The notes: generated from the sequence alone by a model not told the origin. Numbered from the stretch's first letter, positions 1-8,429 are shown. The stretch is 22,117 bases of DNA from Chara braunii (GCA_003427395.1 BFEA01000054.1:3234795-3256911); one strand, 5' to 3'. Numbers and translations: made by a program.

Positions 1-144
1 GGCGGGGGAGGCCCTCGGGCGTCAGCAGTCTACCGGTCCTGGTCCGGAATGCTCGGCACAGTCGGAGGACGTGCCCAGTTCATCCGCCTGCTCGGTGATG
101 GCGGCCTTGGTTGCTCTCCGTGCCGGCTCGGTCGAAACGTTCAA

Positions 145-165
145 GTCCGCCGGGATCCGAACTTC
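145..165. repeat. Dispersed GGATCC-centred palindromic motif, coding copy
   Basis: The 21-mer at 145-165 (GTCCGCCGGGATCCGAACTTC minus its last base: GTCCGCCGGGATCCGAACTT) recurs within the 66-bp repeats and outside the exon at 1524, 1595 and 1911. The arms around GGATCC are partly complementary. It reads as protein on either strand (AGIRTS or FGSRRT). Confidence 0.7.
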
Positions 166-321
166 AATGCTTGCAGAGTGGACAGAGAGGACGGACACGC
201 AGAGCTGGTCAGGAGCGGGGGTGGCGAGTCCTCATCCCAAAATAGACAGCGGTGTGGTGAGGGATGGGGCTTCGCCGCCTGCGGGGGATCGCCAACCGCT
301 TCGGTCGGAGCGAGAGGGTGC

Positions 322-519
322 GTGTGGAGGGCCCGGTGAAAGGGAGACGACGAAGATTGCCGGGATCCGAACTTCTCCAGGCAAGGAGTGCGGAGGGCCC
401 GGCGACAGGGAGATGGCAAAGTTCGCCGGGATCCGAACTTCTTCAGGCAAGGCGTGTGGAGGGCCCAGCGACAGGGAGTCGACGAAGTTCGCCGGGATCC
501 GAACATCTTCAGGCAAGGG
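322..519 (+). repeat. 66-bp tandem repeat, three units, in frame
   Basis: Three units start at 322, 388 and 454 with an exact 66-bp period. Each contains GTG(T/C)GGAGGGCCC, then GCCGGGATCCGAAC(T/A)TC (GCCGGG at 359, 425 and 491). Sixty-six is a multiple of three, so every unit adds 22 codons and keeps the frame of the surrounding exon. The core is nearly palindromic: GAAGTTCG and CGAACTTC flank CCGGGATC. Confidence 0.9.
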
Positions 520-1373
520 GGGCCAACCAGGGATATTGGTGCAGGCGGGAGGGGCTGCGTGCGGCGGGCGGGAAGCGCATTCATCGGGAATCGACACGGG
601 TTCGGGCGAAGTGGCTGCATTGCATGCAGGGGAAGAAGGCACGGTGATGGACAAAGAGAAGGAAGTGGAGGAAGGAGACAGAGGGGAGGAATTGGAGGAA
701 GGAAGGGATGAAGGGGAGGAAGAAGAGGATGAAGGAGAGGAAGGGGAAGAAACGGAGTTGGCTGGTTTGCTAGGAGGGCAGGAGGGGGGAAAAGGTGAAC
801 TCAATACAGGAGACGACGAACGGACTTTCGGCAACGACGATGACAGATCTGGGGAGTCTTCTGACAGATTCGGGTAGCTGTACAGAGAACACCGTGAGGA
901 AGACGAGGACGACGATGACACAGCACTGTGTATGGAGACACAGGTGGTCACAAGCCTTTCGGCAGAACGTGATGACTATGACGTCCAAGCAATGACGTCT
1001 GCCGTCGATCTCCAACACCGGTTCAACGAAGCTCGTGTAGCAGTCAGCCTGACTAAACCGAGTGTGCGTATTGACATCGAAGAAGTTATCGACGACATCC
1101 TGGGCGACCACCAAATGTCCGCGCAGCTGTCCTCGACGCCTGGTGTCGACGACCCTCTCGACGTCAAACCTTCCGGGGGATCTGTCGTCGATTTTTCGCC
1201 GACGAGCTCTCTGATGCTGCCGCCAACCATCGCCAGCGGAGGATAACGCGGGATCGGGGGACGACAAGATGTCACGTCCCCGAAAAAAACTGCCGCCGGC
1301 ACTCGAGCTCTCGACGTGCTGGCCTTGTCCGCGCCAACTTCGCCGATTAAGGAGCGGAGAGACAAACCAGCTG

Positions 1374-2198
1374 GTAAGCAGTGACAAACGCCACTTTGTC
1401 TGCGCGCCAGTGACCTCAGTGTCTGTCAATGCGTACGAGACAAAAACATGTGTGTTTTTGTTGAAGCGTTCCCTCACATAATGGAAGGATGGTGTTTCTT
1501 TTTCGGAATGAGTGGTGGTTTTAGTCCGCCGGGATCCGCACTGCCAAGGCCGCTAGGTAACGCGGTTATTCTTCTAGTGCCTCGATAAGGAAAAGTCCGC
1601 CGGGATCCTGACTTCACGAATGTTTGGCCTCCGGGTTTGTGGCTTGTTGAGGTTTTCCCTTCTGAAGGGCGGGGGTATCGAGGTCGAACGCACTGCTCTT
1701 TTTGTTTTCCAGCGGGGCCTGCGCGGAAGTATTCTCTATCTCTCTCATGGCTAAACGGGGCTCTGTAAATAGATAGGTTCTGCGTCTTCTACATTTCGTG
1801 GTTCTTGAGTTGTCGTTTTCGTCGGGTTCGTCTTGGATTACGTGAGTTCATTTTCCGTTTTCTCTTCCTTCGGTTGCACAGGGGTTGGGTCATCTCCCTG
1901 GGTTGGAAAAGTCCGCCGGGATCCGGACTTCAGAGATGTTTGCCTTCCGCTTCTGTGACTTGATGTGCTTTTCCCTTCTGAAGAGCGGGGGTGTCGAGCT
2001 CGAGTGCACTGCTCGTTTTGTTTTGCAACGTGGCTCGTGCGGAAGTTCTCTCTCTCGCACTCTCATGGCATGACGGGGTTCTGTAATTGCATGGGTCCTG
2101 CGTCCTTTAGATTTCGTGGTCCTTTAATTGTCGTTTCGTCGAGTTCTTCTTCGGAAACGTGTATTCACTTTCCGTTTTGTCTTTCTTCTGTTGTACAG
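1374..2198 (+). other. Candidate intron of the Ulp1-like gene
   Basis: The left edge is GTAAGC after ...CCAGCTG. The right edge is a pyrimidine-rich tract ending TTGTACAG at 2198. The flanking frames join at phase 1, with the G at 1373 completed by GG at 2199-2200. T-rich, stop-rich sequence fills the interval, and it holds both halves of a 316-bp duplication. There is no transcript evidence, so the boundaries are a prediction. Confidence 0.45.
1524..1545. repeat. Dispersed GGATCC-centred palindromic motif, intronic copy
   Basis: GTCCGCCGGGATCCGCACTGCC lies downstream of the donor-like site at 1374, in sequence with no coding potential. It differs from the exon copies only in the right arm. 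Two more copies (1595-1615 and 1911-1931) head the two halves of the 316-bp duplication. Confidence 0.65.
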
Positions 2199-2213
2199 GG
2201 GTAGGGTCGTCTC
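1591..2213 (+). repeat. 316-bp tandem duplication spanning an intron end
   Basis: Copy A (about 1591-1898) and copy B (about 1907-2213) align end to end at an offset of 316 bp with scattered substitutions. Both start AAAAGTCCGCCGGGATCC, both contain TTTTCCCTTCTGAAG and a GCGGAAGT segment, and both end in a pyrimidine tract followed by a splice-acceptor-like TTG(C/T)ACAGGGGT(T/A)GGGTC. The duplication therefore gives two possible 3' splice sites about 300 bp apart; only the second is followed by the open middle exon. Confidence 0.85.
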
Positions 2214-2464
2214 GAACACGCAGACCCTCTAAATATCCGGAACACATACTGCATACAGTCCCGGGGTTGACGACAAAACACAAGGACATGTTAAAGGCGT
2301 CAGGGGTTGATGTCGAAATCGGGAAGAAGGAGCATGCCATTGCCATTGAGGAGTGTCTTTCCCTTCTGCCCCCAGAGAAAGGGACATATCCACGATCTGT
2401 GACTAGGGGTCAAGCCATGTATGAGAAATACTTAGCTTCTCATCGTGCGATGAAGGAGAATCCT
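2199..2464 (+). pseudogene. Middle exon of the Ulp1-like gene, unrecognised domain
   Basis: An open frame follows the acceptor-like TTGTACAG and encodes about 88 residues, including YPEHILHTVPGL, KHKDMLKASGVDVEIGKKEH and RGQAMYEKYLASHRAMK. It ends at TAG 2465-2467. The composition looks like real protein (charged, mixed helical) rather than noise, but I recognise no family. Its frame is +2 while the peptidase frame downstream is +1, so a second small intron is needed. TTATGCAG at 2508-2515 after a long pyrimidine run is a good acceptor. The donor is unclear: GT at 2409 or 2445 would give the right phase, but both are weak. A frameshift near 2465 is the alternative. Confidence 0.45.
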
Positions 2465-2515
2465 TAGTGTTCCGTTTCTCACTTCCCCCCCTGTCCTTCG
2501 CTCGATGTTATGCAG

Positions 2516-3258
2516 TGCGGGCCACGGCACCTGGAACAGCAGTGACTGCGATCGGAAGCTTGCGGGTTTTGGACGACATTGAACGAGGCTTGGTGCCACC
2601 TGACACTATACTCTCGACCCTCCACGATGGTCAGTTGCGAATTGCAGCGAAGGATATTCTCACCCTCTCACTTACCGACGGCAGGGTGAATGATGAGGTG
2701 GTCAACTTCTACATGGCGTTATTAGGAACGACCGCATATGGGACAAGTGACATCCCGCCAGGCCTTCGAGTCTTCACCTTTAATTCTTTCTTCTTCAGTA
2801 AACTGCAACTTCAAGGGCACGGCGGGGTGGAAAGATGGGTTAAAAACGTGGATCTGGTTGAATATGATATTATCTTTGTTCCAGTCCTCAAAGATAATGA
2901 TCACTGGATCCTCCTTTCCCTGAGCTTGAGAGATAATGTTCTTGAGATTTTCGATTCTTCTCCTTGCGTTGTAGCCGATTCTAGTTTTTACCTTAGTGTT
3001 TTCGAGTTGATCGTACACTATTTGGAATGTGAAACATCACATAGGCGCTCGTGAAGGTGCTGGAAGTCGGTGGCAGCAAATGTTGTTATAGAGGGAGTTC
3101 CAAGACAAGTGGATGGAGTTAGTTGAGGGGTGTTTATGTTGATGTTTGCGACACTGTTGCAACGTGGCGATCGACCGCCTTTCAGGTTCTCTTGTAAAAA
3201 TATTCCGTATATTAGACGACAACTGGCATCATGTGTCTTGGAATGCCGTTGTCTTTGA
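2516..3258 (+). pseudogene. Ulp1/SENP-type (C48) cysteine peptidase domain, inactivated
   Basis: C48 peptidases cleave SUMO or SUMO-like modifiers; related domains are often carried by plant transposons. The family pattern is clear in one frame: DGRVNDEVVNFYMALL (substrate-side helix), then RVFTFNSFFFSKL, ERWVKNVDLVEYDIIFVPV, and the catalytic His in NDHW (codon 2902-2904) and Asp in IFDSS (2953-2955). The frame is stopped by TGA 3052-3054 but continues without a shift to VPRQVDGVS (oxyanion-hole Gln at 3106-3108). A second TGA follows at 3124-3126, exactly where the nucleophilic Cys belongs, then GVFMLMFATLLQRGD and FRFSCKNIPYIRRQL. The whole fold is present at normal length, ending at TGA 3256. 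Selenocysteine readthrough is formally possible but unlikely; a pseudogene is the simplest reading. Confidence 0.85.
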
Positions 3259-3854
3259 TGGATTCGATTGATTTGCAAACTTCTGTTTCANNATATTTCA
3301 TATTTTAACTGTCGCTTTCACAACGACATTACTTTCTTTTAGTGTTGCGGGTTTGAGTTGTCTTTGGTATGTTGACTGCAAGTTTGGTGTCGCGTATTGC
3401 CTTCGGAATCGCTGTCAGGTCAGACTCGTCTGTCGTGTCATTACATTCATCGCATTGCAGTCCTCGTTGCAAATTGTGTCCAGGTCATCCAAGGTTGTGC
3501 ATTTAATTCACCTCGAAATGATATTTGTGTGTGTGGTGCGACATGACGAATTGGAGTGTGGATGCAAGACAAATCTCGGCGAGTGTGTGGGTGTGAGGTT
3601 CATTATGCAAAGAGTGAAAGACCAGTGACATCACGTCTCTTGTGTGCATAGACAATCATGTACTTGTGACCGCCTGAATTACATGTGACCGACAATTTTG
3701 CGTTCTTGACCGGGAAAAATAAATTGTATGTCAAAAATAACAGTTACTGTTTGTACTTCTAAAGAAGTCTGGATCTCTACAACATCCAGACAACCGCCTC
3801 GGACGAGACGATAGCCATGCATGTACAACTCACGCATAAAAGAAATAAATAGTA
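3259..3854. other. Non-coding stretch with a 2-base assembly gap
   Basis: No protein-like ORF is seen. NN at 3291-3292 marks a scaffold gap just after the peptidase relic. A perfect 8-bp inverted repeat, GTCTGGAT/ATCCAGAC with a 9-nt loop, sits at 3767-3791; its significance is unknown. Confidence 0.5.
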
Positions 3855-4121
3855 TTATCCAACAAGGATTCAATCATGACAACTTGCTCATCACATTCAC
3901 AAACTTGAAGTTTGACAAGTGTGGCTCCCGACACACTATCGCACAGGCATCCCGGATGGGCGTGCCTGTCGCTACTCTACGTCTTCTAATATAATTATCC
4001 AACGAGGATGCAATCATGACATATTGCTTGTCACAATTATCGAATTGAAGTTTAACAAGTACGGATCCCAACACACTTCCGCACAGGGTTCCCTGATGCG
4101 CGTGCCTGTCGTTATTCGTTT
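3855..4121. repeat. 140-bp tandem duplication
   Basis: Two copies at an offset of 140 bp (3855 and 3995) begin TTATCCAAC(A/G)AGGAT and continue through CAATCATGACA, a GAAGTTT(G/A)ACAAGT core and GCGTGCCTGTCG. They form the left end of the longer motif array running to 4495. Confidence 0.8.
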
Positions 4122-4495
4122 ATGAAGTTTAACAAGTGCGGATCCCGACACACTTCGGCACAAGATTCGCGACACATTTCTGAAGTTCAACAAGTAAGGC
4201 TCCCAGCACACTTCCGCACAGCGTGCCCTGATGGGCGTGCCTGTCGTTATTCATTTATGAAGTTTAACAAGTACAGATCCCTGCACACTTCCACACAGGA
4301 TTCCGAGCAGTGCCATGTTTTTGAAGTTCAGCAAGTAAGGATCTTGACACACTTCCACACAAGGTTCCCGTACGGCATGCCTAACATGTACGGGTTTGAA
4401 CACGCTTCCTCATTTGGGATATCATTTATAAAGTTTCACAAGTACGGATCTAAGTGCACTTCTGCACCTGCTTAAGCCGTGGACGGGCGTGCCTA
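3907..4495. repeat. Degenerate array of a GGATCC-centred motif, seven copies
   Basis: Copies start at 3907, 4047, 4124, 4182, 4259, 4323 and 4430 (spacings 140, 77, 58, 77, 64 and 107). The consensus is GAAGTTTAACAAGTNCGGAT followed by CCCNACACACTTCCGCACA, and in four copies by a GGGCGTGCCTGTCG-like tail. GAAGT at the left and ACTTC at the right form short inverted arms around CGGATCCC. This resembles the motif in the exon repeats at 149-507. ORFs across the array (KFNKCGSRHTS and similar) are by-products of the repeat. Confidence 0.8.
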
Positions 4496-4522
4496 CGTTG
4501 CTTGGAATGCAACAAAAAATGA

Positions 4523-4567
4523 ATTCGTTAGAAAGAGGACACAGTATAATGTCCTATTTTAACGAAT
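4523..4567. repeat. Interrupted inverted repeat (hairpin)
   Basis: ATTCGTTA (4523-4530) pairs with TAACGAAT (4560-4567). Inside it AGGACA (4536-4541) pairs with TGTCCT (4550-4555), around an 8-nt loop. It lies in otherwise featureless AT-rich DNA between the motif array and the CT-rich leader. Confidence 0.6.
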
Positions 4568-4849
4568 AACATGTTATATGTCAAAGAGCCTGCTCAAAAA
4601 CGAGGGGGAAAGGCATAATCACATCCTGCGGGCTATGTCGGAGGTGAGTGGGGCTCCGCCTCACTACCAGCTAACTGCGCAAAATGAGAATGGACCTTCC
4701 ACTAGAACACGGGAAGATACGTAATTTTACTTAATTATCTATTCCCCCGCTCTCTTGCTTCTCTATTATGCATGTACAAGGCAAGCCTGACGTCCGGATT
4801 CAGTCACTCCCAGTTCCTCCTACAGCCCACCTTCCACTACGTGTACTTC

Positions 4850-4875
4850 CTCTCTCTCTCTCTCTCTTTCTCTCT
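4850..4875. repeat. CT microsatellite
   Basis: An almost pure run of (CT)n with two TTC interruptions, about 75 bp upstream of the ATG at 4951. CT-rich leaders are common in plant 5' UTRs, so it may belong to a promoter or leader. No TATA box is clear. Confidence 0.8.
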
Positions 4876-4950
4876 TCCCGACGCGTGTTCATTGCTCTAG
4901 CCCCCACTCGCCCGCTGGCTACTACCTCGCTACAAACCAAGAGTAACAGA

Positions 4951-5313
4951 ATGGCTGCACCGGGTCAGTATGGCGACGGCGAGCCTGGCGGTAAGCGCAA
5001 TGATGAGCACGAGGCTCACACAACTCCGAAGGCCGGCAATCCCGATCACGAAGATCATACTAGGTACCTCGACGGAAACCACCGTGAGCCGAATGGCTGT
5101 CCAAAGTTAACGAATACGGGCCCTGCCCGTTGTTCCCCAACTCTGCAAAAAAATCGAATGAATCGTCCGCTAGAACGCGACCAGATTCATTTCCACTTTC
5201 AACTCCCCATAGCAATGGCGCAGCCTATACATATTACTACACAAAATTGGCAACCCCTTTCCCAAATCCGACTCCACCAACCTGCTCGCAACGTCCTGAA
5301 ACCCCCGTTTTAA
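4951..5313 (+). CDS. Hypothetical protein fragment, unrecognised
   Basis: The ATG at 4951 has a good plant initiation context (A at -3, GC at +4/+5; AACAGAATGGCTGC) and follows a CT-rich leader. The first 60 or so residues are hydrophilic and disordered-looking (MAAPGQYGDGEPGGKRNDEH...), with no domain I know. After about 5130 the more protein-like reading moves to another frame (SAKKSNESSARTRPDSF..., ending at 5342), suggesting a frameshift or an intron. The frame opens further upstream at 4768, but that part is leader-like. This could be the disordered front of a retrotransposon gag-like protein or a chance ORF; I cannot tell which. Confidence 0.25.
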   Translation: MAAPGQYGDGEPGGKRNDEHEAHTTPKAGNPDHEDHTRYLDGNHREPNGCPKLTNTGPARCSPTLQKNRMNRPLERDQIHFHFQLPIAMAQPIHITTQNWQPLSQIRLHQPARNVLKPPF

Positions 5314-5600
5314 ATCCACCCTTGCTCCAATCCGCCTACTAACGAGCGAGAAAACCCATTTTCCCTCTTCTTCGTTCTGGCTTCCTCCATAGCTCCGCGC
5401 GGCGCGTATTTCTATAAACTCCCAGCCTGCTAATCTAACGCCAAAACCGACTTTGCCATCACTTTCGCCCTCCCTGGGAATGCTGGAATCGGGCCTTGTC
5501 TCACCCGATCTCGTCAAGAATCGGGTGAGAACCACGTTTTACACTTCTCCATATCCACCCCCTCCTTTGTCGACTGTATCTGGCGTGAATTCTCGTCTAG

Positions 5601-5912
5601 ATTCATGCCCTTTTCCCTTGCCTCGCTCGTCGCTGCGTCCCCGCTGCTGTCCTTCCTCTATTCCTCCACCTCTATTCTACTTCTTTACCTCATCATCCCG
5701 CCATAGCTCTGTCTTCTTCATTCCCAACCTCCCAACGTACCTGGCTCATTTCATCGTCCCGGTTCGGTCCCCCTCTCACTGCCTCGTTCGACCCTGACAC
5801 CTTCCAACCTGACAGCGCTCAGCCTCAGCCTGTCAAAGCCTCCTCCTGGCACCGCCTCCCCCCTGTTGGCGTCAACCCCCGCACTGTTCTCGCAGCACAA
5901 GCCGGCAATTGA
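5601..5912 (+). CDS. Hypothetical proline/serine-rich ORF fragment
   Basis: The frame is open between TAG 5598-5600 and TGA 5910-5912, with no start codon. Its second half reads as plausible protein (TASFDPDTFQPDSAQPQPVK, SSWHRLPPVGVNPRTVLAAQ). The region is C-rich, which lengthens ORFs by chance. It may be a downstream piece of the ORF at 4951 after frame loss. No family is recognised. Confidence 0.2.
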   Translation: MHALFPCLARRCVPAAVLPLFLHLYSTSLPHHPAIALSSSFPTSQRTWLISSSRFGPPLTASFDPDTFQPDSAQPQPVKASSWHRLPPVGVNPRTVLAAQAGN

Positions 5913-6500
5913 CTTGGCTGGGGAGCGCCGTTCGGCGGCGGATAGCGCACACAACAACGAAGGGGGAGAGCTGGCCACCTCGAAGTTTATACCTGTCACC
6001 CGTGCGCAGGGGCCATGCTAGTCTCCTCTGTATCGTTCCAATTTTTAACGGATGTCCCGAAGGACCAAAGGTAATTCCCACAACGAGGCTGTGCAAGATC
6101 AGGCCCGGGGCAAGACCTGTATTCCAGCAGTTTGTGAGTGTGCCAACTGAGCTAGGCCCGCTATTTGCCTGGCCAGCCCCCGGTACCAGTGTCGGGGCTG
6201 TGTCCCGACCTGAAACCAAAGGGTAAAATGAAAATCAAACGAAAATAAAACAAAAAAAACAGCAGAATGGGTAGGGGTTCCGTATGACCAGCGATACATA
6301 GCCTCTGCGCTGGTGCCCGCTGGTCCTCACCCCAACCAAATATAGTTCACCATCTTACTGGCCCCACCGGGTATGCTCAGGGTATACTCACACTGCAGGT
6401 CCCTGCGGCCATGGTCACACTGCAACCCCAAATCTGGGACGGGCCAATTTGAGGTTTTGGACATGGTTCAGGTCACACTCTGCTGTCCCTTTTTCAGATG

Positions 6501-6678
6501 GGACACGGCCCCGGTCGTCTGCAGCAAACAGCAATTTGGTCCCTTGCTGGTCACAAAGCACCATCCACGAGTTGTGCAAAAAAACCTTTGGGTCCCGAAA
6601 TAAATAAATAAAAATAAACAGGGCATTTCCCTTGCCCCGCAGCTCCACAGGCTGCTGACAAAATGGGCACACCAATGG
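6501..6678. repeat. 178-bp direct repeat, copy 1 (artefactual duplication)
   Basis: This segment, starting GGACACGGCC and ending ACACCAATGG, is identical base for base to 6717-6894. Identity is perfect while the surrounding repeats are diverged. The two copies are separated only by the Tn5 adaptor junction, so one copy is probably not genomic. Confidence 0.95.
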
Positions 6679-6716
6679 CTGTCTCTTATACACATCTAGA
6701 TGTGTATAAGAGACAG
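6679..6716. other. Tn5/Nextera junction adaptor left in the assembly
   Basis: CTGTCTCTTATACACATCT (6679-6697) is followed directly by its reverse complement AGATGTGTATAAGAGACAG (6698-6716). This is the 19-bp Tn5 mosaic end joined head to head, as made when Nextera mate-pair fragments are circularised. Translation of the minus strand gives the adaptor-derived peptide VSYTHLDVYKRQ. It is library sequence, not genome. Confidence 0.98.
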
Positions 6717-6894
6717 GGACACGGCCCCGGTCGTCTGCAGCAAACAGCAATTTGGTCCCTTGCTGGTCACAAAGCACCATCCACGAGTTGTGCAAAAAAA
6801 CCTTTGGGTCCCGAAATAAATAAATAAAAATAAACAGGGCATTTCCCTTGCCCCGCAGCTCCACAGGCTGCTGACAAAATGGGCACACCAATGG
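6717..6894. repeat. 178-bp direct repeat, copy 2 (artefactual duplication)
   Basis: Identical to 6501-6678. The pattern fragment-adaptor-fragment is what reading around a self-ligated 178-bp circle would give. The real locus probably has a single copy joining the flanks at 6500 and 6895. Confidence 0.95.
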
Positions 6895-7340
6895 TGCATC
6901 CGGGACTTCGGCAAGATCTGTGTGACCAGTGTTGTCCCTCATGGGCCCCGACGGGTATGCTCACACGCGTACCTCTCGCGGCAGGTCGTGGGTGTACTAA
7001 TTGTACTAGTCGGCGGGCCTCAGCGCCGGTTCCAAAATCAGCACCTGCCCCATCAACATGCCCACACTCAGTTCCTGCAGCAGGTCGTGGTTGGCGGACG
7101 CCGCACCTGCAGAGAGGCGCCCGATACTTAGCTTTTCTTCCGTCTCGTGGGCCGGTCACCCACCGGCTCACACGCATGTTGAACTCCTCGGCCCACGTTC
7201 CGACACTTTCATGGGCATACCAACTGAACCACGCCCGCTGGTCCCCGCACACAACTCCGGTACCAGCACTGTTTGCCGCGCCCCAGGAACGGGGCTGACC
7301 ACTAAAAATAACTAAAGAGAAATAAAAATAAAGGTAAAAA

Positions 7341-8085
7341 TAAAAATACGAATGTCGAAAACCGGTGCTCTAGGGAAGGGAGACTGTCGGTACCGCTCTT
7401 AGCTCTGTCGACCGGGCCTCCGGATGGGCCGGCAACAAACCCAAGGGGGATAGCCCCGCCGGACCCTCAACTCCTCGACATTTCCAACCGCTCCAATGTC
7501 GAAGGTCGTGGCCCTCGATCCCTGTACCTTCGCTTCGAAAGTCCAATGCCGATAACCAATAGTGTTAGTGCCCAAGGCTGAGACGGACTACTGCAAAATC
7601 AATATAAATTGTCGCCGCACGGCACGCAGACCTATCCAAATACCTCAAGGTCACGCCTTCGCCTATGGACCAAACTCACAACTCCCAACCCATGACGCTC
7701 GCTGCTCACAGAGCCTGGCTCTGTCTACGACCGTCAATCTCCCGCATCTACCATGCGGAGGCCACCGCTCACGTTCTATTTTCTGTCACATACTCCAGTC
7801 ACTGCCCAAAGCAACACCACTTCCGATGACGCATGTCGTATGAACGCAGGTGTACCATGGTCACTTCAATAATAAAAAAACTTCTCCTAGTTTTAATCAA
7901 AACTAGAATTTTCGCCGCCGGAAACGCCGACCCTATAGCATCAAAAATGAAACTCATCACGCGCGCCTCAAAACTGCGCGCCCACACATACTTTGCGTCC
8001 CGTCAACCATTCAGTCAACGTGAGCCAACCCGACCGCAACTTGTGTAGTGCACTCAAATTTCGATCCAAGCCTATTCTCTGTCAC
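7341..8085. other. No gene seen; one perfect short hairpin
   Basis: No protein-like ORF is apparent on either strand. The one clear structure is a perfect palindrome at 7887-7906, CTAGTTTT-AATC-AAAACTAG. The rest is unremarkable unique-looking DNA. Confidence 0.4.
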
Positions 8086-8144
8086 TTGCAAAATCCCGGG
8101 CGGATACCCTTGTAAGGGTATTCGCGCCGACAATGCTTTTGCAA
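8086..8144. repeat. Nested inverted repeat
   Basis: An outer pair, TTGCAAAA (8086-8093) and TTTTGCAA (8137-8144), encloses a tight hairpin at 8100-8125: GCGGATACCCTT, a 2-nt loop, then AAGGGTATTCGC with one G-T pair. Both share nearly the same centre. It could be a small foldback element or a structured RNA; no homology is recognised. Confidence 0.6.
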
Positions 8145-8227
8145 AGAATGGTTGGGAGGTAGAAGGGGGGGATTGATAGCAGAAGTAAACTGGTCGGGGG
8201 GTAACCCCCAGGAGAGGTGGGGTGGAA

Positions 8228-8262
8228 GGGAGGAGGGGGAAGGATGGGGGAGGAGGGGGGGG
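8228..8262 (+). other. G-quadruplex-capable G-rich tract
   Basis: There are four G runs of 3, 5, 5 and 8 bases with 4-6 nt spacers (GGGAGGAGGGGG at the left, GGGGG at 8246-8250, GGGGGGGG at 8255-8262). The surrounding 8150-8265 is purine-rich and contains the hairpin-forming GGGGGTAACCCCC. Confidence 0.55.
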
Positions 8263-8429
8263 CGTGCCCAGGGACTACAAGTTATCTTTTCGGGATTGGG
8301 GTGTAATCAACCCAGATATCACACTGAGGCCCGCAACGAACTTTCCAGATCCTTTTCCCCCTCATCCGCTTATGGAAGTAGAGTCAGAGGCTTCCTACGC
8401 GTCAACAACAGGATTAGTGGTGGGGAGAG

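Larger units (their letters stand above)
2..1373 (+). pseudogene. N-terminal exon of a degraded Ulp1-like gene (acidic, repeat-containing)
   Basis: One reading frame runs from the left window edge to a strong splice-donor-like GTAAGC at 1374, broken only by TAG at 875-877 and TAA at 1244-1246. No convincing start codon is seen, so the exon may begin outside the window. The product would be low complexity: a Gly/Ser/Arg-rich part with three 22-residue repeats carrying the core KFAGIRTSS, then a strongly acidic Glu/Asp tract (about 650-770 and again 890-920), then a more ordinary segment (about 932-1240, with IDIEEVIDDILGDH). No known domain is recognised. It is joined to the peptidase downstream only by inference: splicing 1373 to 2199 keeps the frame (phase 1). 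The continuity of frame across both stops suggests a recently decayed coding sequence, or sequence errors at two codons. Minus-strand ORFs here are shadows of the repeats. Confidence 0.5.
5930..7340. repeat. Diverged repeats with A-rich tails, no recognisable gene
   Basis: Two segments about 1.08 kb apart share order and wording. One near 6138-6260 has CCAACTGA, GCCCGCT, CCGGTACCAG and then an AAAATAAA-rich tail. One near 7218-7340 has the same blocks in the same order. GGGTATGCTCA also recurs at about 6370 and 6953. This suggests an old tandem duplication. Long ORFs on both strands here lack protein-family signals, and one is lengthened by the adaptor artefact at 6679. Confidence 0.35.

Noticed and set aside
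232-951. 239-codon minus-strand Ser/Pro-rich ORF
   Set aside because: It is the antisense of the Glu-rich tract and the 66-bp repeats; serine runs opposite GAGGAA repeats are expected by chance.
4122-4475. 117-codon ORF with KFNKxGSxHTS repeats
   Set aside because: It lies inside the non-coding motif array, where irregular spacings change the frame from copy to copy.
322-4495. CRISPR-like array
   Set aside because: Spacings are irregular or the whole unit repeats, there are no unique equal-length spacers, and the DNA is eukaryotic.
5170-5535. 121-codon minus-strand ORF opposite the CT-rich coding-like region
   Set aside because: It reads fairly like protein (for example KRGFQDVASRLVESDLGKG) but has no recognisable domain, and the antisense of C-rich DNA lengthens ORFs. 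It remains undecided rather than disproved.
6415-6942. 175-codon minus-strand ORF with CPFCQQPVELRG repeated twice
   Set aside because: The repeat comes from the adaptor artefact, and VSYTHLDVYKRQ is translated adaptor. The single-copy remainder matches no family I know.
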